NCBI GenBank assembly: GCA_964572885.1
Contig: CAZNFC010000010.1
Coordinates: 1 to 19,093 of the forward strand
Reading direction: 5' to 3'
DNA from: UBA10107 sp964572885
GTDB taxonomy: Archaea; Nanobdellota; Nanobdellia; Woesearchaeales; UBA10107
DNA length: 19,093 bases
Part shown: in pieces, positions 14,417-19,093 of the stretch
How positions within the stretch are numbered: the first letter of the stretch is position 1
How the letters are laid out: every line of letters starts with the position of its first letter
Position numbers and translations under genes: made by a program
Notes under the pieces: model-generated
Seen by the model: only the letters and a program-made list of their open reading frames with translations
Databases searched by the model: none
Told to the model about the DNA's origin: nothing

Positions 14417-15099
14417 TGTAATAGTCTCTTGACGATTGTTCTAAATGCTATCTTTACCCCGCTCAATATATGCAATTTACCGTGATGAGTATGCATTTTC
14501 GCATATTCCGTATATTTAATGGTTACGGGTATTTCCTTGTATTTGAGACTTTTTTTAAATATTTCGATAAGGATTTCGGAAGCATGCTCCATCTTGTCCT
14601 GTCTTATCTCTATGTTCTGCACAGCTTTCCTGGATAATGCTCTAAAGCCGCATTGAGGATCCTTTAGTTTGACTCCATATAGCAGCCTAAGGAACAGCCT
14701 TCCTATATACAAAGTTACGATCTTGAAAGGAGGAACATCTGATTTCTTGTCAAGAAATCTTGAACCGATAGTGACATCAGCTTCTTTCTTTATTATTGGT
14801 GCAATCATAGCAGGGATATCTTCAGGTTGCATCTGGCCATCTGCGTCAAAATGAACGATTATATCTGCTCCGTTTCTTAAAGCATATTCGTTTCCAGTCA
14901 CAAGAGATGCGCCTTGTCCTCTGTTTATTATATGATTAAGAACAATTGCTCCTTTGCTACGTGCAATTTTCTCAGTATTATCTTTAGAACCATCATTTAC
15001 AACAATAATATTATGATAGCCATGTCTTTTTAGATTTTGAACTACTTCTCCTATAGATTCTTCCTCGTTATGCGCAGGAATTATTACAAAAAGTTTCAT
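14413..15099 (-). CDS. GT2 glycosyltransferase, DPM1-like polyprenyl-phosphate sugar synthase
   Basis: A 228-residue GT2 enzyme of the dolichyl-phosphate mannose synthase type, loading a sugar from a nucleotide donor onto polyprenyl phosphate at the inner membrane face. FVIIPAHNEEESIGEVV begins the chain; then VVNDGSKDNT, NRGQGASLVTGNEYAL, the metal site HFDADGQMQPEDI, IGSRFL and DPQCGFRALSRKAV. No C-terminal membrane helices. The following DUF2304 gene fits this role. The start at 15099 replaces a longer in-frame start at 15183: it gives an ATGA overlap with the upstream gene, and the extra 28 residues would lie entirely inside that gene. Mannose or glucose are the usual sugars; specificity is not readable. 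Confidence 0.9.
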   Translation of the reverse strand: MKLFVIIPAHNEEESIGEVVQNLKRHGYHNIIVVNDGSKDNTEKIARSKGAIVLNHIINRGQGASLVTGNEYALRNGADIIVHFDADGQMQPEDIPAMIAPIIKKEADVTIGSRFLDKKSDVPPFKIVTLYIGRLFLRLLYGVKLKDPQCGFRALSRKAVQNIEIRQDKMEHASEILIEIFKKSLKYKEIPVTIKYTEYAKMHTHHGKLHILSGVKIAFRTIVKRLLQ

Positions 15100-15812
15100 T
15101 TTGAAAGAAGTCTCCCGAGCAATTTCAAGTAGCCAAGCATAGTCTTCAGTTTTTTCATCTTGCTTACTCCTCTTACGCGCCATTTAAAAATGATTGGAAC
15201 TTCATACATCGTAAAACCAGCTTTCTTAGCACAAATAAGCAATTCAGGATAAAATTCAAAGTTCCTATAGATAGTTTTATTCTTTATCTTCTCTATTGCT
15301 TCTCTTTTAAATAATCTATATCCTGATGTTTTATCATTAATCCATAAACCGGTTAACAAAGAGAGAATTACATTCATAACTCTACTTAATGTCGCTTTCC
15401 ATAATGGCATGCCTTTTATCTTTCCACCTTTGATGTATCTTGAACCTATGATTATATCAGAATCTGTCTTCTCCATGGCTTCGATGAAAGTAGGAAGCTC
15501 TTCAGGCTGATGGTTTAAGTCTGCATCAAGAGTAAGCACACGAGTAGCATCTTTTGCAATTGAGTTAAATCCTTTTCTGAATGCAGGACCTACACCTATC
15601 GGTACGGGGAAATAAATTATCCTTATCTTTGAAAACCCGCTATTTTTCATCTTAAGAAGATCATTGTATCCGCTTTCTTCCTTTGTTCCCTGAAGGACGA
15701 AAAGAAGTTCAAAATCTACCTTGAGTTTCCTAAAAACATTGTAAAATCTCTTTGTGAGAACATCAACATTCCCAACTTCGTTATATGCCGGAACTACAAC
15801 TGAGATTTTCAT
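15096..15812 (-). CDS. GT2 glycosyltransferase, polyprenyl-phosphate sugar synthase type
   Basis: A 238-residue GT2 enzyme. ISVVVPAYNEVGNVDVL, a variable FVLQGTKEESG where most relatives have DDGSxD, then IGVGPAFRKGFNSI, the metal site TLDADLNHQPEEL, IGSRYIKGG and KTSGYRLFKREAI. The loss of the usual DDGS motif in the nucleotide site is odd and may reflect a different donor. The start at 15812 was chosen because it forms a TAATG stop/start junction with the transporter gene and begins at the GT2 core; the longer version from 15860 adds 16 residues inside the upstream gene. Together with the small transporter pair it resembles an ArnC plus ArnE/ArnF arrangement. Confidence 0.88.
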   Translation of the reverse strand: MKISVVVPAYNEVGNVDVLTKRFYNVFRKLKVDFELLFVLQGTKEESGYNDLLKMKNSGFSKIRIIYFPVPIGVGPAFRKGFNSIAKDATRVLTLDADLNHQPEELPTFIEAMEKTDSDIIIGSRYIKGGKIKGMPLWKATLSRVMNVILSLLTGLWINDKTSGYRLFKREAIEKIKNKTIYRNFEFYPELLICAKKAGFTMYEVPIIFKWRVRGVSKMKKLKTMLGYLKLLGRLLSK

Positions 15813-16150
15813 TATATCACTAATGTTACACCGATTATTATTACAGCTATACCTGCCCATTTATATTTATTCATCTTCTCTTTAAGTAATTTCATCGAAA
15901 GTAAACTAACCCATACGTAATTCAATGAAGCCAAAGGATAAAGAACACTTAATTCAGCTCCTTTCAAAGCAATGATAAATATTATTGAAGATAATCCATA
16001 AAAGAATAACCCTGTCATCAATGCATAGTTTTTCATCAGTGATTCAATTGTTATTTTAAGTTTCATAGAACCGTACTTTAGTGCAATTTGTCCCGCCGAA
16101 GCACATATTGAAGAGAGTATAGTTAGTGCAATCGAATATGCTAAAATCAT
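15812..16150 (-). CDS. ArnF/EmrE-like small membrane transporter subunit
   Basis: A 112-residue protein with four membrane helices, of the SMR/EamA (DMT) type. ICASAGQIALKYG in helix 1, ALKGAELSVLYPLASLNYVWVSLLS in helices 3-4 and WAGIAVIIIGVTLV at the end are typical of ArnE/ArnF-like flippase subunits. Those proteins work as heteropairs to flip polyprenyl-phosphate-linked aminoarabinose in bacteria. Here a second, related protein is encoded just upstream and overlaps by four bases, supporting a heterodimer that flips a polyprenyl-phosphate sugar outward. The start at 16150 is preferred to 16210 because of that ATGA overlap and because the first helix starts immediately. Confidence 0.82.
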   Translation of the reverse strand: MILAYSIALTILSSICASAGQIALKYGSMKLKITIESLMKNYALMTGLFFYGLSSIIFIIALKGAELSVLYPLASLNYVWVSLLSMKLLKEKMNKYKWAGIAVIIIGVTLVI

Positions 16151-16521
16151 TTTTGCCTCCCCTTTCCGACTAACGCTACCCCTATGATTATAAGCAATAT
16201 TCCTATCCATTTCTGAGCAGTCATGAAGTCAGTCTTAAAGAAAATAGGAGATGCTATACTTACGAATATGAAGCTTGTCGCAAGTACAGGGTAAATCACA
16301 GTCAGTTCTCCTCTTCTCAATGCTTTAAGCATGAACAGTAATCCGATTCCATAAGAACCAAGTCCTGCAAACAGCCAAGGATTCAATATCAGAGTAGAAA
16401 AATCAGTCGTATGATTTGCGGCATACTTATAGAAAACCTGTCCTGCAGATGCAAATAAAGCCGAGAATATCATATAAACAATCGCCGACATGCTCGTTTT
16501 TTGCGCTTTCATCTCTCTCAT
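16147..16521 (-). CDS. ArnE/EmrE-like small membrane transporter subunit
   Basis: A 124-residue four-helix membrane protein related to the next gene. FASAGQVFYKYA in helix 1 matches CASAGQIALKYG of the partner, and ALRRGELTVIYPVLATSFIFVS matches ALKGAELSVLYPLASLNYVWVS. It ends WIGILLIIIGVALVGKGRQK. The predicted role is one half of a heterodimeric flippase for polyprenyl-phosphate sugars, working between the GT2 loading enzymes and a GT-C transferase. First gene of its operon. A TTTATAAA box centred about 25 bases upstream supports ATG at 16521 over the Met four codons later. A drug-efflux role is less likely given the neighbours. Confidence 0.82.
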   Translation of the reverse strand: MREMKAQKTSMSAIVYMIFSALFASAGQVFYKYAANHTTDFSTLILNPWLFAGLGSYGIGLLFMLKALRRGELTVIYPVLATSFIFVSIASPIFFKTDFMTAQKWIGILLIIIGVALVGKGRQK

Positions 16522-16542
16522 AAATATGGACCTTTCACTTTC

Positions 16543-16550
16543 TTTATAAA
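16543..16550 (-). promoter_or_regulatory. TATA box, leaderless start of transporter/GT2/epimerase operon
   Basis: TTTATAAA (minus strand, 16550 to 16543) centred about 25 bases before ATG at 16521, in the 39-base gap after the GT2 gene. It predicts a leaderless transcript covering six genes down to 13065. Confidence 0.62.
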
Positions 16551-16560
16551 AATTCTGTAT

Positions 16561-17256
16561 CTATCGGTCATAAACCCCTCTTATGTCATTTAGCCTTATT
16601 TTTAGGACTTCAAGCAACGTTTTAGGATAGTCTGACATCTTAACCTTGCTTCCATGTGAATTAGTCCATTTTATTGGTATTTCTTTTATACCAAATCCTA
16701 ATTTTCTTGCTAAAAACAATATCTCGAAATCAAATCCCCATCTGTCTATTGTCTGTTTTTCGAATATCTTCTTACAATCTTTCTTAAATAACTTGAATCC
16801 GCATTGAGTATCTTTGATGTTTTTTATTATCAATAGAGATATTATTCCGTGGCCTATCCTTCCAAGGATTTTTTTGATGAATCCAGTTTTTACTTCAGAC
16901 TGTTTCAATGCCCTTGAACCGATAACGATGTCTTCCTTATGCTTTAAGAATTTATCAAGCTCGGTTATAGGCATAGATAAGTCAGCATCACACATGAATA
17001 TCAAATCGCCTCTTGCTGCAAGCACTCCTGTCTTTACAGCATATCCTTTTCCTCTGTTTTTATGATGACTTATTATCTTTATTTTCCTGTTATTTGTCTT
17101 AATTATGGATCTAAGTGTATTATCTTTGCTTCCGTCATCGACTATTATTATCTCATAATCAAATTTCTTTCCGTTGAGATATTTCGTTATCTCTATTAAA
17201 CTCTTTGATATCCTGTTTTCCTCGTTATAGACTGGTATTACTACTGATAACCTCAT
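16561..17256 (-). CDS. GT2 glycosyltransferase, ALG5-like polyprenyl-phosphate glucosyltransferase type
   Basis: A 231-residue GT2 enzyme close in pattern to dolichyl-phosphate beta-glucosyltransferase (ALG5). LSVVIPVYNEENRISKSL at the start, then IIIVDDGSKDNT, NRGKGYAVKTGVLAARG, the metal site MCDADLSMPITEL, IGSRAL, DTQCGFKLFKKDC and RWGFDFEILFLARKLGFGIKEIPI. No membrane helices. It is expected to charge polyprenyl phosphate with a hexose at the inner membrane face. The start is one base after the upstream stop (TAA-A-ATG). Last gene of the transcript that enters from the right edge. Confidence 0.9.
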   Translation of the reverse strand: MRLSVVIPVYNEENRISKSLIEITKYLNGKKFDYEIIIVDDGSKDNTLRSIIKTNNRKIKIISHHKNRGKGYAVKTGVLAARGDLIFMCDADLSMPITELDKFLKHKEDIVIGSRALKQSEVKTGFIKKILGRIGHGIISLLIIKNIKDTQCGFKLFKKDCKKIFEKQTIDRWGFDFEILFLARKLGFGIKEIPIKWTNSHGSKVKMSDYPKTLLEVLKIRLNDIRGVYDR

Positions 17257-17257
17257 T

Positions 17258-17944
17258 TTAGTCCACGAACCTGTATTTTATAAGATAATACAAAGCTTTC
17301 ATTCCATCCTTGAACGGTTTTAGTTTTTTACCATGACTTTTATCTCTTCCATGATAACTTATCGGTATCTCTATTATCTTGTGTCTTGATTTTATTATTT
17401 TAGAGGTAATTTCCGGCTCTATTTCGAATCCATTTCCTTTCAAATTTATGTTTTTGATAACATCGCTTCTAAACATTTTATAACATGTCTCCATGTCAGT
17501 TATTTTCCTGAAATAGAGAAGCATGGTGACGAGACTAAGGAATATATTCCCGACATAAGTTAATTTATTTGCAGGTTTAAAACTCTTTTTTATGAATCTT
17601 GAGCCATAGACGACATCAGTCTTTCCGTCTAAAATAGGTTTCAAAAGCAATCCATATTCATTAGGTTCATATTCCAAGTCAGCATCCTGTATGATTATGA
17701 CATCTCCTGTGCAGTGTCTGAATCCCGTTCTTAGCGCAGCACCCTTTCCTTTATTCCTATTGTGATAGATTATCTTATATCCTTTTATTTTCCTCAGAAT
17801 ATCTCTTGTGCCATCTGTGGAAAAATCATCAACCAATATTATTTCCTTTTGAATACCGTTTAACTTTACATTCTCAACCTTTTCAAGTATCTTTAGTATA
17901 TCCTCTTTCTCATTGTAGACTGGAATCACTATCGATAGTTTCAT
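17258..17944 (-). CDS. GT2 glycosyltransferase, DPM1/ArnC-like
   Basis: A 228-residue GT2 enzyme. LSIVIPVYNEKEDILKIL, then IILVDDFSTDGT, NRNKGKGAALRTGFRHCTG, the metal site IQDADLEYEPNEY, VYGSRFI, METCYKMFRSDV, and a C-terminal block FEIEPEITSKI...ISYHGRDKSHGKKLK common in prokaryotic polyprenyl-phosphate sugar synthases. The start at 17944 was chosen because it overlaps the upstream stop by four bases; the longer in-frame start at 17995 would add 17 residues unlike the family. It sits directly after a YfhO-like gene, and YfhO-type proteins are thought to use the product of such GT2 enzymes. Confidence 0.9.
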   Translation of the reverse strand: MKLSIVIPVYNEKEDILKILEKVENVKLNGIQKEIILVDDFSTDGTRDILRKIKGYKIIYHNRNKGKGAALRTGFRHCTGDVIIIQDADLEYEPNEYGLLLKPILDGKTDVVYGSRFIKKSFKPANKLTYVGNIFLSLVTMLLYFRKITDMETCYKMFRSDVIKNINLKGNGFEIEPEITSKIIKSRHKIIEIPISYHGRDKSHGKKLKPFKDGMKALYYLIKYRFVD

Positions 17945-19093
17945 TTTCTGTAGAAGTACACCATCAGAGCAATTGTCATTATTGTTATCAACCATGATAT
18001 GATGTGGGTCGAGTTCGTCTTATATTCAAATAAAACACTGTTTATTCCTGCAGGAACCTTTATCATCATGAATTCAGGGAATGCTTGTATTATTTGAACT
18101 TCTTTTCCGTTCACATAAGAATGCCAGTGAGGCTTGAAATAATTAATTTTCACAAGAACATCGCTTTCATTGACAGCATCAGCTGTAAACTGCACACTGT
18201 CTAAATCCTTTTTAACATCATATATTTTTGCAGAAGAGTCAATAATCGGTCTGAACTTCTCATTTTCATATACACATACAGCATTATTAGAGTATGCGAG
18301 TTTATTATCCAATTTGTATTGGCATGGCAAAACATAATATTTCACTCCTAAATATCCAAGTAATTCATCGTTTTTGATTCCATGAGTGAAGTTCGTCCAT
18401 AACGCAGTGTGTAAATCATAAGTTGCTTTCTGAACGCATTGAGGACAGCCTACCCAGTCGAATCCGAACTCCTGTTTCTGATGATATATCTCTGCAGCCT
18501 GTCCTACAAGAGAAAATACAGAGAAATCTCCAGGCTGAGATCCTACAAATCTCCACGCATCTATAAGCTGAGGAGGATTGACGAAATTTTCTGTAGGTTG
18601 ATTAGTCCAAGTGTATGAAAATGCATTTATCGCAGGATAAAGATCGATTATTATGAAAAATAAAATAATATATAATAAATATTTATTGTTCATCTTGCGT
18701 GCAAGAGATTTTGCGCCTATTCCGGCAAGAACTGCAAAACAGAAAACAACCATAGATATGAAATAGCTTGTATTCCCGCTTAAAGAAGTCGCAAGCAGAG
18801 GAACATGATTAAGTATCCCGAATATATTGAAGTACAACAAAACAGATATTACCGCTCCTATCTTGAAAAAATTGACTTTCTTATCTTTTCTCACAAGGAA
18901 CACTGCAAGAAGTCCAAGTGCAAGTGTCGTATATCCGAAATAATTGCTCCTTATATATTCTCCATTATCGTTGATTATTCCAAAGAATCTTGATGATTCT
19001 TTAAGATGAGGAGAGCCTAATCCTGAATAATCCTGAAGATTTGCATAATCTTTCTCTGCAAGCAAAGGTATTATCCAGAATGCTGAAAGTCCC
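17941..19093 (-). CDS. YfhO-like multipass membrane protein, 5' end cut by window
   Basis: The reading frame is open to the window edge and shows about 383 residues, so the start lies outside. No ATG is present at the apparent left end; the codon at 19065 is TTG and in-frame sequence GLSAFWIIPL precedes it. Membrane helices fill the first half, with NLQDYSGLGSPHLK in an outer loop. The second half is a soluble outer domain with LLGYLGVKYYVLP, NEKFRPIIDSSAKIYDV and a beta-rich module (YFKPHWHSYVNGKEV, KVPAGINSVLFEYK) typical of YfhO/GT-C-related proteins, then one final helix. YfhO-like proteins are linked to glycosylation of cell-wall polymers; here it may glycosylate an archaeal surface glycan or protein. 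Coupled to the next GT2 gene by a four-base overlap. Confidence 0.82.
   Translation of the reverse strand, partial: GLSAFWIIPLLAEKDYANLQDYSGLGSPHLKESSRFFGIINDNGEYIRSNYFGYTTLALGLLAVFLVRKDKKVNFFKIGAVISVLLYFNIFGILNHVPLLATSLSGNTSYFISMVVFCFAVLAGIGAKSLARKMNNKYLLYIILFFIIIDLYPAINAFSYTWTNQPTENFVNPPQLIDAWRFVGSQPGDFSVFSLVGQAAEIYHQKQEFGFDWVGCPQCVQKATYDLHTALWTNFTHGIKNDELLGYLGVKYYVLPCQYKLDNKLAYSNNAVCVYENEKFRPIIDSSAKIYDVKKDLDSVQFTADAVNESDVLVKINYFKPHWHSYVNGKEVQIIQAFPEFMMIKVPAGINSVLFEYKTNSTHIISWLITIMTIALMVYFYRK

Noticed and set aside
17941..19065. Start of the YfhO-like gene at 19065
   Set aside because: The codon is TTG in the middle of a hydrophobic segment, and the frame continues open to the window edge, so the gene is 5'-truncated by the window.
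1..19093. tRNA, rRNA, CRISPR array, insertion sequence or attachment site
   Set aside because: None seen: coding density is nearly complete, gaps are short, and no repeated spacer pattern, transposase or tRNA-like cloverleaf was noticed by eye.

Overview
This window looks like archaeal DNA, most likely from a small-genome DPANN-type archaeon of the Woesearchaeota/Pacearchaeota sort. The phylum is inference. The archaeal call rests on AT-rich DNA, short or absent intergenic gaps, and TATA boxes of the form TTTATAAA/TTTAAATA centred 24-27 bases upstream of start codons at four transcription-unit heads. That spacing means leaderless mRNA, which is typical of archaea. The gene families (GT2 polyprenyl-phosphate glycosyltransferases with DUF2304, GT-C and YfhO-like membrane proteins) also fit. 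I see no rRNA, tRNA, CRISPR or mobile element, and no gene-free stretch reaches 300 bases. The longest gap is 5731-5882, which is a divergent promoter.

The whole window is a surface-glycan locus. Region A (about 1-5730, minus strand) is one tight operon: hddA, gmhA, hddC, gmhB, a transaldolase, an extended-SDR sugar-nucleotide enzyme, and a glycosyltransferase/glycerophosphotransferase-like gene that runs to the window edge and seems frameshifted there. The first four are the full set known from bacteria for making GDP-D-glycero-alpha-D-manno-heptose from sedoheptulose 7-phosphate. The transaldolase could supply that precursor. Region B (5731-6680) is a near-perfect 31-bp palindrome holding two outward-facing TATA boxes, followed by a plus-strand cupin protein of unknown function.

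Region C (6684-8966) holds a GT4 glycosyltransferase and two SAM methyltransferases around a second, leaderless divergent promoter. Region D (8967-13017, minus) is an operon of a GT-C-like membrane protein, a GT9 heptosyltransferase-family enzyme and two tandem related GT2 enzymes. Region E (13065-16521, minus) is an operon of an ArnE/ArnF-like small transporter pair, two GT2 polyprenyl-phosphate sugar synthases, DUF2304, and a CDP-paratose/tyvelose 2-epimerase-like SDR. Region F (16561-19093, minus) has two more DPM1/ALG5-type GT2 genes after a YfhO-like membrane protein that is cut by the window edge.

Together the genes suggest that the cell makes GDP-heptose (possibly further modified), assembles a heteroglycan with GT2/GT4/GT9 enzymes, and decorates it outside the membrane with sugars carried on polyprenyl phosphate (GT2, SMR-type flippase, GT-C). 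The most interesting points are the heptose operon plus GT9 enzyme in an apparent archaeon, the embedded transaldolase, the mirror-image promoter, and the divergent cupin gene.
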